A stretch of DNA of 64,000 nt from positions 1 through 64,000 of the forward strand of contig JAJVIO010000035.1 in NCBI GenBank assembly GCA_022071975.1, in the 5' to 3' direction. The DNA comes from Planctomycetota bacterium. Its GTDB lineage: Bacteria; Planctomycetota; UBA8742; UBA2392. The translations under genes were made by a program, and so were the position numbers. The notes below the pieces were generated by a model. That model saw only the letters and a program-made list of their open reading frames with translations, ran no database searches and had not been told where the DNA came from. Positions 9,288 through 17,877 of this stretch are shown piece by piece. Position 1 is the first letter of the stretch, and the number at the start of each line of letters is the position of its first letter.

Positions 9288-10208
9288 CTATTCGCGGAAC
9301 TTCTTCAGTTCCTTGTCGTCGTACTTGCCCTCGGTGGCGTCCTGCCACTTCTGTTTTTCCGTAGCCCACTTCCTGGCCTGCTTCTCGTCCTGGAACACCT
9401 TGCTTGCCACCAGGTCGTATTTCAGCACGTCGGTCTGGAACTGGCGTATTTCCTTCATCTCCGGCTCGGCCAGCTCGTAGGCCGCGTAGGTGTGGGCGCA
9501 GTCGTCGGACTTCAGCTGCTCGTCGCTGTAGACCTGCAGCTCATCGAAGTTCAGGCCGGCCCCGGGCTCAAACTCCTTGCCGGTCTTGCGGTTGATGTGA
9601 AGGAACACTTCGTGCATGTACCGCACCTCGTACCAGGCCTGGATGGCGTTGGCCCAGGCGGCCTCGGCGTCTTTGCCGCGCTCGTCGTTGCCCTTCTCGA
9701 GGGCCTTGTCGAGACGGTCGTCGAACTTCTCTTTCGCCTTCAGAAACTCTTTCCAGGCTTTAGTGCTTTCCAGGGCATCCATGCGGGTGCTGACGTTGCT
9801 GATGAAGCCGGCGATTGTATCCGTGCGGTCTTTCTTGGGCTCGACCCTGGGCTCGGGGTCTTTCTTCGGCTGCTCGACCTTGGGCTCGGGATCTTTCTTC
9901 GGCTGTGGGTCTTTCCTGGGTTGCTCGACCTTGGGCTCCGGGTCTTTCTTGGGCTCGGGATCCTTCTTCCGCTCGGTACTGGGACTCTCGTTGTTCTTTA
10001 CCGTGTCGGTCCGGGCCGGCTTGTCGCGGCTGCCTTTCTCCACCCCGTCGTCGTCTTCACCACTGTTGGTCGGGCGATAGACGTCACCCGTGTCGCGCTC
10101 CAGGTCTTCCTGGGTGTAGTGGTCGTCGTCCTGCTCGGACTGGGTCTGGGTTCCGCCGCAGCCGGCAATGGGCAACAGCAGCAACATGGCAGCAATCCAC
10201 CTGTTCAT
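9288..10208 (-). CDS. Lipoprotein with tandem KKDPEPKVEQP repeats
   Basis: 306 residues from the ATG at 10208. The signal ends with lipobox PIAGC, then an acidic linker, then a low-complexity stretch of about 45 residues built of 11-residue units (KKDPEPKVEQP and variants) with a 33-bp DNA period (about 9833-9972). The C-terminal 170 residues are helical, rich in Lys/Glu/Trp, with no recognised family. The charged Pro-rich repeat is typical of an extended spacer that crosses the periplasm or peptidoglycan. Copy number of the unit may vary between strains. Confidence 0.65.
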   Translation of the reverse strand: MNRWIAAMLLLLPIAGCGGTQTQSEQDDDHYTQEDLERDTGDVYRPTNSGEDDDGVEKGSRDKPARTDTVKNNESPSTERKKDPEPKKDPEPKVEQPRKDPQPKKDPEPKVEQPKKDPEPRVEPKKDRTDTIAGFISNVSTRMDALESTKAWKEFLKAKEKFDDRLDKALEKGNDERGKDAEAAWANAIQAWYEVRYMHEVFLHINRKTGKEFEPGAGLNFDELQVYSDEQLKSDDCAHTYAAYELAEPEMKEIRQFQTDVLKYDLVASKVFQDEKQARKWATEKQKWQDATEGKYDDKELKKFRE

Positions 10209-10291
10209 GGCGTCTCCTGGAAGCAAGGGAAGCATGATAGCGGATGGCTGTGTCCAATGGGACACCCATTGGGTGGTCGCAGCGCACGCCC

Positions 10292-11764
10292 CTACTCCAG
10301 CCAGGGGCGCAGGCAGGCGTAGCCCTGGCGCAGCTTGCGGCGCAGCCAGGCGTTGGCGCGCGCGCGCAGCGGTGAATCCGCGGGCTCAAGCAACAAGGTT
10401 TCGCGGTACACGGCCGCCTGGTCGAAGAAGCCGGGTGGCAAAGCTCCTTCACCGGCGTCCCACTGTTTCCAGAACTGGCGCAGGCGCGTGCGTGCCGCGC
10501 GTTCCTGTCCGCCGGCGCGGAGCAGTTCGACCTCGTAAAACCGCAGAGCCTCACGGCGCTGCCGCTGCGACTTGAGGTTCTCGACCGCCGCCAGCCAGCG
10601 CTTGACCGCGCCTTTGGCGTCGCCGCCCATGGCCTGCAGCAGGCACTGGGTGCGCAGCCAGTAGGTGGGCTGGCTGGTGTCGGGGTGCACTGCGCCGGTC
10701 TTTTCCGCGAACTTCAGGGCCCGGCGCAGCAGCGGCTCGCGCCCTTCCAGCAGCGCCAGCGTGAACAACGCGGTGTCGTCGGGCGCAAACGCATAGCCCT
10801 CGATCACCGTGAAGGCGGCCTCGGTCTGCATCGCACCGGCCAGCACCAGGGTGCGCAGGTGCAGGCCCCAGTGGCGGTTGCGGGCTTCCTCGGGCAGGCG
10901 AGGCACGGCGTCGGTCAGCTCGGCGGCGGCCTCGGACACGCGCCCCAGCTCGACAAGGCACGAGGCGCGCACGATGCGTAGGCGCAGGCGGTGCGGGTCG
11001 CCCTCGGGCACAAGGCGCGTGGCGGCCAGCACGCCGTCAGCCATCAGCACGGCCTCGGCGTGGCGGCCGATGCCGTAGGCCGAGTGCACGACGGCGAAGG
11101 CGTATTCCAGCACACGGCGCGGGTCTTCGCCGCCATCGACCAGGTAGCGCCAGAGGATCTTGCGCCGCAGCTCAAAGTCGCGGGCGTAGTCGAGATCCAG
11201 GAAGGCGAAGCGGCTGAGGGCCAGGTCGATGCGGTTGATGATTTCACCGGGCAAGTCGAAGCGCTTGAGGTACTCGAGCCCCGGCTTCAGGTCGGCTGCG
11301 CGCGTGAGGTTCATGCGCTCCATGGCGTCGGCCATGCTGGCCACCAGGCGCTCGGCAACGGGGATCAGGCTGGCATTCAGGCGCTCCTGGCTTTCATCCC
11401 AGGTCTTGAGCATCTGGTTCAGGCGCTCCAGGCGCGCGATCGTTGGCGAGCCCCTGAGCGCGCCTTCAGCCTCGGTTTCCAGCGCGCCCAGGATGCGCAC
11501 CATGCGCTCCATGCCGGCGCCCACGGCCTCGGCCTCGAGCATGGTGGCGCCGGCCTGCGGCGCGCCTGAGCCAGTCAGCAGCCAGTTGAGGTTGACGCCC
11601 AGGTTCTCGCTGAGCTTGACGCAGAAGTCGGCGGGCACGCGACGACCACGCTGGTAATGGAAAACGCTGGACTCGTTGACGCCGCCGGCGCGGGCAACGC
11701 CGGCCTGGGAGTGTTCGTTGACCAGTTCAGTGATGCGGGCGGCGATGGTGTCGTTGATTTCCAT
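10292..11764 (-). CDS. XRE-family regulator with long helical C-terminal domain
   Basis: 490 residues from the ATG at 11764. Residues 3-70 are a Cro/cI-type helix-turn-helix (TIAARITELVNEHSQAGVARAGGVNESSVFHYQRGRR) with a LSENLGVNLNWLLTG ending as in phage repressors. The remaining about 400 residues are alpha-helical, TPR-like, with repeated Arg/Leu-rich helices, and probably sense a ligand or protein. Two palindromes just upstream (11797-11812 and 11812-11823) are candidate autoregulatory operators. It lies downstream of fdhA on the same strand but behind a terminator. Confidence 0.75.
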   Translation of the reverse strand: MEINDTIAARITELVNEHSQAGVARAGGVNESSVFHYQRGRRVPADFCVKLSENLGVNLNWLLTGSGAPQAGATMLEAEAVGAGMERMVRILGALETEAEGALRGSPTIARLERLNQMLKTWDESQERLNASLIPVAERLVASMADAMERMNLTRAADLKPGLEYLKRFDLPGEIINRIDLALSRFAFLDLDYARDFELRRKILWRYLVDGGEDPRRVLEYAFAVVHSAYGIGRHAEAVLMADGVLAATRLVPEGDPHRLRLRIVRASCLVELGRVSEAAAELTDAVPRLPEEARNRHWGLHLRTLVLAGAMQTEAAFTVIEGYAFAPDDTALFTLALLEGREPLLRRALKFAEKTGAVHPDTSQPTYWLRTQCLLQAMGGDAKGAVKRWLAAVENLKSQRQRREALRFYEVELLRAGGQERAARTRLRQFWKQWDAGEGALPPGFFDQAAVYRETLLLEPADSPLRARANAWLRRKLRQGYACLRPWLE

Positions 11765-11796
11765 GACTTCACGTTTCGCAAGACCGGAGTCACCAG

Positions 11797-11823
11797 CTTG
11801 CCATTTAGCAAGTTCATATGAAC
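11797..11823. promoter_or_regulatory. Paired palindromes, candidate XRE operators
   Basis: CTTGC-N6-GCAAG (11797-11812) is immediately followed by the perfect 12-base palindrome GTTCATATGAAC (11812-11823), 33 bases upstream of the XRE start codon. Confidence 0.5.
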
Positions 11824-12000
11824 ACATTTTTCTGGTTATTCTTGCTGATTAGCATTCATGGGGCATACTTAGGGTGTCGCAGGCGGGATCCCGAACTCGC
11901 AGGCGACAGGCACAGAGTGGAGGACGTGGTCCTCAAGCTTGAAGACGAATCCGAATACGAGGATGAGCCCAGCACCCTCTCCGGCTTCGTCTTCAAATCA

Positions 12001-12030
12001 AAGCGGGGTGCGCATCAGCGCACCCCGCTT
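12001..12030 (-). terminator. Terminator of the fdhA transcript
   Basis: Perfect 13-bp stem AAGCGGGGTGCGC / GCGCACCCCGCTT with a four-base loop, followed on the minus strand by a T-rich TTTGATTTG. Confidence 0.7.
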
Positions 12031-12113
12031 CGATTTCACCGCTTTGCAGGCCGGTGGCCCGGGCTCGGCAGCAGGGCTCCCACAACTTCGGCAGACCCTG
12101 GTCACCGGCCGGC

Positions 12114-14897
12114 TCAAGCCTGCGGATGACGCACGGCTTCGAGCTCCGCGCCCGCGGCAGCAGGCTTCTTGTCTTTCAGCGGCAGCAGATTCACCGCGCA
12201 CACCTTGTACTCGGCCGTGCCCGCCAGCGGGTCGCCGACGTCAACCGTGAGCTTGTTGATTGCGGAGTCCGTGAAGTGCAGAGGCATCCAGACGTGTCCC
12301 TTCTGCACTCGGCCGGAAAGCCAGACGCGCGCCTTGATACCTCCGCGCCGGGAGACCACTTTGACCCAGTCGCCCTCGGCCACACCCAGCCTGGCCGCGT
12401 CTTCGGCGTGGACTTCGATCTGGCATTCGCCCACCTTGGCCATGGTGCCGCTGTCGCGCCGCGTCTGTGTGCCCGCGTTGTAGTGGTACAGCACGCGGCC
12501 GGTGGCCAGGTTGAACGGATACTCTTCGTCGGGCAACTCGACCGGCGGGCGGTAGTTCGTGACGATGAACGAGCCCTTGCCCTTCACCGGTCCGTCCTTG
12601 TGCATGTACACAGTACCATCGTGTTCCGGGCTGGTGCAGGGCCACTGCAGACCCATGGGCGTGCGGTCCAGGCGTTCGTGGCTGATGCCCGCGTAGCGCG
12701 GCGCGAGCGATGCGATCTCGGCGTAGATCTCGCCGGCGTTCTTGTAGTGCGGCATGGCATAGCCCGCGGCGCGCGCGACATCGCACAGGATCTGCCAGTC
12801 GGGCCGCGCGTTGCCCGGCGGATTCACGGCCTTGCGCACGCGCTGCACGCGGCGGTCGGTGTTGGTGAAGACGCCGTCTTTCTCGGCGAAGTTGGCGCCG
12901 GGTAACACCACGTGCGCGTACTTCGTGGTTTCGTTCATGAAGATGTCCTGGTGGATCAGGAACTCCAGTTCCTTGACGCCGTGCTCCAGGTGATTGGTGT
13001 TCGGCTCGGAGATCAGGATGTCTTCGCCCATCACGTACAGGGCTTTCATCGAGCCTTCCTCAATACCCTTCATCATGGTGTTGAGGTGCTTGCCAATGGT
13101 GGCGGGCAGGTCGGTGGCCCAGGCCTGCTCGAACTTCTTCTGCACCTCGGGGTCCTGCGCGGGTTGGAAGCCCACGTAGTACAGCGGCGTGGCGCCGGCG
13201 TCAGTAGCGCCCTGCACGTTGTTCTGGCCGCGCAGCGAGTTCAGGCCGCCGAAGGGCACGCCGAGGTGGCCGGTCATCATCACCAGGTTGGCCAGGCTGA
13301 AGATGTTGTCCGTGCCGTGGGCGTGCTCGGTGATGCCGAGGGTGTAGTAGATCGCGGCCTTGCGCGTCTTGGCGTACTCGACCGCGACGGCCTTGATGTC
13401 GGCCGCTGGCACGCCGGTCATGCGTTCGGCCTCGGCCAGGTTGAACTTTTCGAGGTTGGCCTTCAGCGCCGGCCAGCCTTCCGTGTGCTTGTCGATGAAA
13501 TCCTGGTTGACCAGGCCTTCGTCCACGATCACCTTGGCCATGGCGTTGATCAGCCAGACGTCGGAGCCGGGTTTGAGCTGCATGTGCACGTCGGCATGCT
13601 CAGCCAGCCAGATCTTGCGCGGGTCCGCGACCACCAGGCGCGCGCCTCGCTGGCGGGCGATCTTCATCTCCATGCCGATGATGGGGTGCGCCTCGGTGGT
13701 GTTGCTGCCGATGATGAACATGAAGTCCAGCTCCCGGATTTCGGGGATGCTGTTGGACATCACTCCTGCGCCGAAGCTCTTCACGAGAGCTTGCTCCGTG
13801 GGGAAGTGTCACGTGGCGGCACATGAGTGCACGTTGCCGGTCTTGAACACCGCGCGCGCCAGTTTGCCCATCAGGAAGTTCTCTTCGCCCGTGCAGCGCG
13901 CGGACGAAATGAAGCCCACGGATTCCGGGCCGTGGCGCTGCGCCGCACGCTTCAGGCCCTCGGCCGCGAACTTGATGGCCTCGTCCCAGCTGACGACGTG
14001 CAGCTTGCCGTCCGCCTTGCGGATCATCGGCTCGGTGATGCGGTCCTTGTGATGGATGAAGTCGTAGGCGAAGCGCCCCTTCACACACAGGTTGCCGTCG
14101 TTGACGGTGGTCCCGGGCTCCGGGCTGGTGACGCGCACCACGCGCTCCTGCCCATCCACCTTGGCGACGTTCAAATCCATCTGGCAGCCCACGCCGCAGT
14201 AGTTGCAGGTGGTGCGCACCTTGGTGACCTGCTCAGGCAGGGTCTTGGGCGACTTCTTCTCGATCAGCGCGCCGGTCGGGCAGGTGTCCACGCAGCCGCC
14301 GCACAGCTCGCAGCTGGTGTCCAGCAGGCCGCGCATGCCGGCCGTGCCGATGGTGGTTTCTGATCCACGGTTCGTGAGTGTGATGGCGTTGACGGCCTCG
14401 ACCTCGTCGCAGTAGCGGGTGCAGCGGGCGCACAGCACGCAGAGTTCGGGGTCGAAGTGGATGTACGGGTTCTTGTCGCCGGGGCGCGCCACGCGCGGGG
14501 CGTTGACGGGATCGAGCTTGAGGGTGCTGCAGTCTTTAGCCCAGGCGCGCAGGTCGTTGCCGTTGGGCGTCTCGACCGGCAGGCCCTGCTCATCGAGCTT
14601 GTGGTCGGACATGTACAGGCTGACCAGCACATCCTGGTGGCGCTGCACGCGCGGCGATGACTGGTGCGTCTTGACGTTCTGCCCGTCGGCGGCTTTCCAG
14701 GCGCAGGATGGCTGCAGGCGCCGCTGGCCGTCGATTTCAACCAGGCAGGCGCGGCAGGCGCCGGCCGGGTCGAGGCGTTTGTCGTCGCACAGGGTGGGGA
14801 TCTGAATGCCCTCGCGCCGGGCGACCTGCAACACGGTCTCGCCCTGCAGCGCAACGCACTCGCGTCCGTCAATCTTGATGGTGAAGGTTTCGCTCAT
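12114..14897 (-). CDS. fdhA: Selenocysteine-containing formate dehydrogenase catalytic subunit (NAD-type)
   Basis: 927 residues if the in-frame TGA at 13811-13809 is read as selenocysteine (residue 363); conventional gene calling splits it into two. Start ATG 14897 with GGAG upstream. Order: NuoG-like [2Fe-2S] domain (CDDKRLDPAGACRAC, 36-50), two [4Fe-4S] ferredoxin motifs (CVLCARCTRYC; CELCGGCVDTC), MopB [4Fe-4S] (CNYCGVGC), then the Mo/W-bis-MGD catalytic body and molybdopterin dinucleotide-binding end. Around the Sec: SCAAT-U-HFPTEQ followed by SFGAGVMSNSIPEI, matching family RVCHSPTV...GSGAMTNSI. Oxidises formate to CO2, passing electrons to FdhB and NAD+. An extended -10 lies upstream. 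Confidence 0.93.
13774..13792 (-). promoter_or_regulatory. Bacterial SECIS-like stem-loop within fdhA
   Basis: On the minus strand a 7-bp perfect stem AAGCUCU/AGAGCUU with loop CGUGA begins 16 bases after the UGA. The apical GU is the base pair feature recognised by SelB in known bacterial SECIS elements; spacing is slightly longer than in E. coli fdhF (11). Confidence 0.75.
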
Positions 14898-14915
14898 CGC
14901 CGACTCCATCACGGC

Positions 14916-14921
14916 AGTATA
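14916..14921 (-). promoter_or_regulatory. Extended -10 promoter box of fdhA
   Basis: Minus strand TTTGATATACT contains TGn-TATACT at 14921-14916; the transcript would begin near 14909, just ahead of the SD. No clear -35. It allows fdhA to be expressed separately from the cassette upstream. Confidence 0.45.
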
Positions 14922-15017
14922 TCAAACCTCTGGCTGCAAACGGGGTTCCAAACTCAGCCTCTGTTCGGGATGGACTCTGGTAGCTTGCCGAACTCGAGCA
15001 CTTATGTGGCAATGGTT

Positions 15018-15353
15018 TCAGCTCTTCAGCAGAGAGCAAACCGCCTCGATACACTCGTTGATCTTTGAGGGCTTCAGTCTCCCAACAAACTCTTCCAGCC
15101 AATCGGCATGGTCGGTGGTGACTCGATCTGGTCGGAAGTAGTGGATCTCCCTCGTTCCTCGAACGGCGTAGTCCTCAGGCGTTATCTTCACCGCACCTCG
15201 CTCGGTGTAATCTTTCGTGGTGATCATCCCGACCATCACATTTTCGCCAGAAGCGCGCAGAACCACAACCGGCCTTCGGTCGTAGGTCTCACTATCATCG
15301 GGAGGTGTGACCCGCTTGAACTGGATCCAGAAGACGTCGCCTTTAACCGGCAT
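15018..15353 (-). CDS. PemK/MazF-like toxin-family protein
   Basis: 111 residues. The N-terminus KGDVFWIQFKR, then DRRPVVVLRASGENVMVGMIT, a central RGTREIHYFRPDRV and final helix KINECIEAVCSLL follow the PemK/MazF SH3-barrel pattern (endoribonucleases that cleave mRNA). GGGAGA precedes the ATG by seven bases. It is the last of three tightly packed genes lying between fdhB and fdhA; no AbrB- or RHH-type antitoxin is adjacent, so the 93-residue partner would have to be a novel antitoxin or the protein is not a toxin. The gene is more A/T-rich than the flanking fdh genes. Confidence 0.7.
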   Translation of the reverse strand: MPVKGDVFWIQFKRVTPPDDSETYDRRPVVVLRASGENVMVGMITTKDYTERGAVKITPEDYAVRGTREIHYFRPDRVTTDHADWLEEFVGRLKPSKINECIEAVCSLLKS

Positions 15354-15373
15354 CCGACTATCTCCCGGACAGA

Positions 15374-15655
15374 CTAGTCTTCGAAGAACTGGGGTCGAGT
15401 GAGTCGTGCAGGAACGTCTGCTTCATCCTTCTCGCGTTCACTCAGTTCTCTGAATGCCCTGTCATTTCGAGCAATCGCAGCTTCTTCCCGTCGATGGACT
15501 GCTTCTGCCTGCTTGGCTCTGAAGGCTTCAATCATGTCAGGAGTGATCTGGCTCTTGCCTGACGCAGCATCAAGCCTCCACTCCAACAAGTAAACTTCGC
15601 CCTCATTTGTGGCGGCTACTGGCCGATCAGGTTTGGTCGTCGCGGTATCCGTCAT
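15374..15655 (-). CDS. Small charged protein, possible partner of the PemK-like protein
   Basis: 93 residues, not recognised. Disordered N-terminus, then a mostly helical, highly charged stretch (DMIEAFRAKQAEAVHRREEAAIARNDRAFRELSEREK shape) and an acidic C-terminus FFED. Start codon overlaps the stop of the preceding gene (TGATG at 15655) and it is 20 bases upstream of the PemK-like gene, so all three are co-translated. Size and charge would suit an antitoxin, but no DNA-binding fold is seen. Confidence 0.55.
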   Translation of the reverse strand: MTDTATTKPDRPVAATNEGEVYLLEWRLDAASGKSQITPDMIEAFRAKQAEAVHRREEAAIARNDRAFRELSEREKDEADVPARLTRPQFFED

Positions 15656-16095
15656 CAGCTGCCTCCCGTCTGCTTCAGCCCAACAGGCAACACCGTTAAG
15701 CTCTGCAATTCACCATGATAGATTACTCTCATCTCGTAATCAGCAGGTCGGTCGACCTGAACAAGCTGACCCTCCCTGGCAACAACCGGAATTGCTACGC
15801 CGCCTCGGAAAGCCGTGTTCCCGACGTCCTTGCCTCGCTTCAGGTTGAAACGAGCGTTCCAGACGAGGTCGTTTCTCATGTCCCCATCTTCATCGACGCC
15901 AGCATCCACCAACTCGATCCGTACTTCTGCGCCATCCCCGATGATCAAGTCGGTGATCTGGATGAAAACATAGAACAGGGGCAGAGACCCCGGGAACTTG
16001 GGAAGCCACACTTTGTCGAAGACGCCAATCAAATTCCACTTGCCGTTGTTCACAGCACCGTCGCAGAACAACACGGTAAACGTCGGTGTGCTCAT
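15655..16095 (-). CDS. DUF6941-like protein
   Basis: 146 residues, beta-rich. The opening TVLFCDGAVNNGKWNLIGVFDKVWLPKFP and later DYEMRVIYHGELQSLTVLPV match the DUF6941 pattern (a short beta-sandwich of unknown function, found in many phyla). The ATG overlaps the fdhB stop by four bases (ATGA, 16092-16095), so it is translationally coupled to fdhB. Lower GC than fdhB suggests later insertion. Confidence 0.6.
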   Translation of the reverse strand: MSTPTFTVLFCDGAVNNGKWNLIGVFDKVWLPKFPGSLPLFYVFIQITDLIIGDGAEVRIELVDAGVDEDGDMRNDLVWNARFNLKRGKDVGNTAFRGGVAIPVVAREGQLVQVDRPADYEMRVIYHGELQSLTVLPVGLKQTGGS

Positions 16096-17606
16096 GTGCG
16101 TTTCTCGAAGGCCTTGGGGAAGTACTTCATGGCGTCCACCAGGGGCTTGTGGGCTACCATGCCTAAGCCGCAGATGCTGCCTTCTTCCATTTCCCAGCCT
16201 ACGTCATTGGCGTGCTTCAGTGCGCCTGGGTCGCCTGTTTCCAGGTACTTGCCTACCTGGTTGTGCAGGTATCTGGTGCCGATGCGGCAGGGGGCGCACT
16301 GGCCGCATGATTCGACTTCGAAAAACTCCAGCTGCCACTGCGCGGCCTTGGCCATGTCCACCGTGTCGTTCAGCACCACCACGCCGGCGCTGCCCAGCAT
16401 GCTGCCTTCCTTGGCCAGGCCTTTGAAATCCAGCGGCAGATTGCGCTTCTCGATCGGCAGGAAGCCGCTGCTGGCGCCGCCCGGGCTGAAGGCCATCGGG
16501 TTTCCCTCGTAGCCGCCCGCCGCCTGCACCAGCTCTTCCAACGTCGCGCCGAGGGGCAGCTCGTACACACCCGGCTTCTTCACGTGGCCGCTGATGCAGT
16601 ACAGCTTGCTGCCGGCCTCAGTACGGCCGTGGGCTTTGAACGCCTCGCCGCCGTGGCTGATGATGTAGGGTACACAGGCGAAGGTTTCGACGTTGCTGAT
16701 CAGGGTGGGCTTGCCACGGAAGCCGACCTCGAACGGGAAGGGCGGCTTCAGGCGCGGCATGCCACGCTTGCCCTCCATGCTTTCCAGCAGCGCTGTTTCC
16801 TCGCCGCAGATGTAGGCGCCGTGGCCGCGGTGGAAGTGCCAGTTCCAGTCCTGCACATGGGGTGCGGCCTGTTTCAGGGCCTGCTGCACCGCCTCGGCTT
16901 CGGCGTTGAATTCGCCGCGTATGTAGAAGTAGATGTCCTTCGCGCCCACCACCAGGGCGGCGATCGCCATGCCCTCGATCAGCTTGTCGGCGCGGCGCAG
17001 CATGGTTTCGCGGTCTTTGAAGGTCGCGGGCTCGGCCTCGTCGGCGTTGCAGATCACGTAACGCACCGGGTCTTTCTGCCCGGCCACGCCCTTCCATTTG
17101 ATGTGGGCCGGGAAGCCCGCGCCGCCACGCCCCTGCAGGCCGGAGTCTTCCAGCGCCTTGATGATCGCCTCAGGGCCCATGGTGCGCGCCTTCTTGAGCG
17201 CGCCGAAGCTGAAATCGTGCTTGCCGCCCAGGTTGATGGGCAGCTTGTCGTCGGCGGGCGTGATGCTGCGGGTTTGCCGGCTGGCGTCGAACACTTTCAG
17301 TGATTCATCCAGGGCCGCGGGGGCGCGGTCGCACTGGCCCAGGCAGCTGACTTCCTCTACTTCCTTGCCCTTGGCGCGCAGGTCGGCCGCCAGCTGGTCG
17401 CTGCCCATGATGCGGCAGGACAGGCCGTTGCACACACGAACGCGGGGCCCGCCCTTGAGCAGTGTGTAGAAAGTGCCGGCACCCCAGATTTCAGCCTCGG
17501 GCACGCCTGCCTGCTGGCTGACGCGGCGGACGTTTTCCTCGGTGACGCCGCCCAGTTCCTCCAGCAGCGGCAGCACGTGTTCGCGGTCGGCAGTTTTCTT
17601 CAACAT
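16092..17606 (-). CDS. fdhB: Formate dehydrogenase beta subunit, NuoE-NuoF fusion
   Basis: 504 residues. Residues 1-120 are a NuoE-like thioredoxin-fold [2Fe-2S] domain (CNGLSC and VSCLGQCDRAP supply four Cys). Then the NuoF-like part: GRGGAGFPAHIKW (NADH/FMN), CNADEAEPATFKDRE (FMN), SLBB-like segment, and C-terminal [4Fe-4S] motif ESCGQCAPCRIGT...GSICGLG. This is the diaphorase that passes formate electrons from FdhA to NAD+. In most genomes it directly abuts the catalytic gene; here three small genes intervene. The ATG at 17606 follows AAGGGCAG. Confidence 0.93.
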   Translation of the reverse strand: MLKKTADREHVLPLLEELGGVTEENVRRVSQQAGVPEAEIWGAGTFYTLLKGGPRVRVCNGLSCRIMGSDQLAADLRAKGKEVEEVSCLGQCDRAPAALDESLKVFDASRQTRSITPADDKLPINLGGKHDFSFGALKKARTMGPEAIIKALEDSGLQGRGGAGFPAHIKWKGVAGQKDPVRYVICNADEAEPATFKDRETMLRRADKLIEGMAIAALVVGAKDIYFYIRGEFNAEAEAVQQALKQAAPHVQDWNWHFHRGHGAYICGEETALLESMEGKRGMPRLKPPFPFEVGFRGKPTLISNVETFACVPYIISHGGEAFKAHGRTEAGSKLYCISGHVKKPGVYELPLGATLEELVQAAGGYEGNPMAFSPGGASSGFLPIEKRNLPLDFKGLAKEGSMLGSAGVVVLNDTVDMAKAAQWQLEFFEVESCGQCAPCRIGTRYLHNQVGKYLETGDPGALKHANDVGWEMEEGSICGLGMVAHKPLVDAMKYFPKAFEKRT

Positions 17607-17693
17607 GAGCTGCCCTTCGAATAGCTGAGGCGAAAGGCCGTATCATAACCACAATTCGTTCCATGTGGCCATGCCGCATTAAAGATTGTCACG

Positions 17694-17711
17694 TTAACGC
17701 CAAGTTAACAA
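17694..17711. promoter_or_regulatory. Direct GTTAAC pair upstream of fdhB
   Basis: Two copies of the hexamer GTTAAC (itself a palindrome) separated by five bases lie about 85 bases upstream of fdhB. On the minus strand a TATGAT (about 17642) could be the -10 of fdhB. The pair could be an operator; regulator unknown. Confidence 0.35.
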
Positions 17712-17877
17712 AGCACTTGCGACATTGCTGACGAGTGTTGGCAACTTGGCTGAGTTTCCGACATTTCCACGAGCGGGTGGACCAAGTGTGGAACACCGCC
17801 ACGCGCATTCCGAGACTTTCCTTGCAGGCTACCCCCACTACACCCACAATCGTGGCCGTGCGGGCAGGAGGTTTGAT

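Larger units (their letters stand above)
11765..12113. other. Intergenic region between fdhA and the XRE gene
   Basis: About 350 bases without a convincing gene. It holds the XRE operator-like palindromes (11797-11823), a second GCTGATTAGC-type element near 11846, and the strong terminator hairpin at 12001-12030. A frame from the ATG at 11818 (+) starts with a hydrophobic stretch but then runs through the terminator and is not supported as coding. Confidence 0.5.

Noticed and set aside
9831..9975. CRISPR array in the lipoprotein gene
   Set aside because: The 33-bp repeats are in-frame coding repeats (KKDPEPKVEQP) with no spacers of uniform length.
11818..12129. Possible ORF starting MNTFFWLFLL
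   Set aside because: It overlaps the divergent XRE operator region and then runs through the fdhA terminator hairpin; no family, poor codon pattern.
13784..13812. Frameshift or nonsense mutation in fdhA
   Set aside because: TGA is at the expected Cys/Sec position with conserved flanks and a SECIS-like stem, so recoding is the better explanation.
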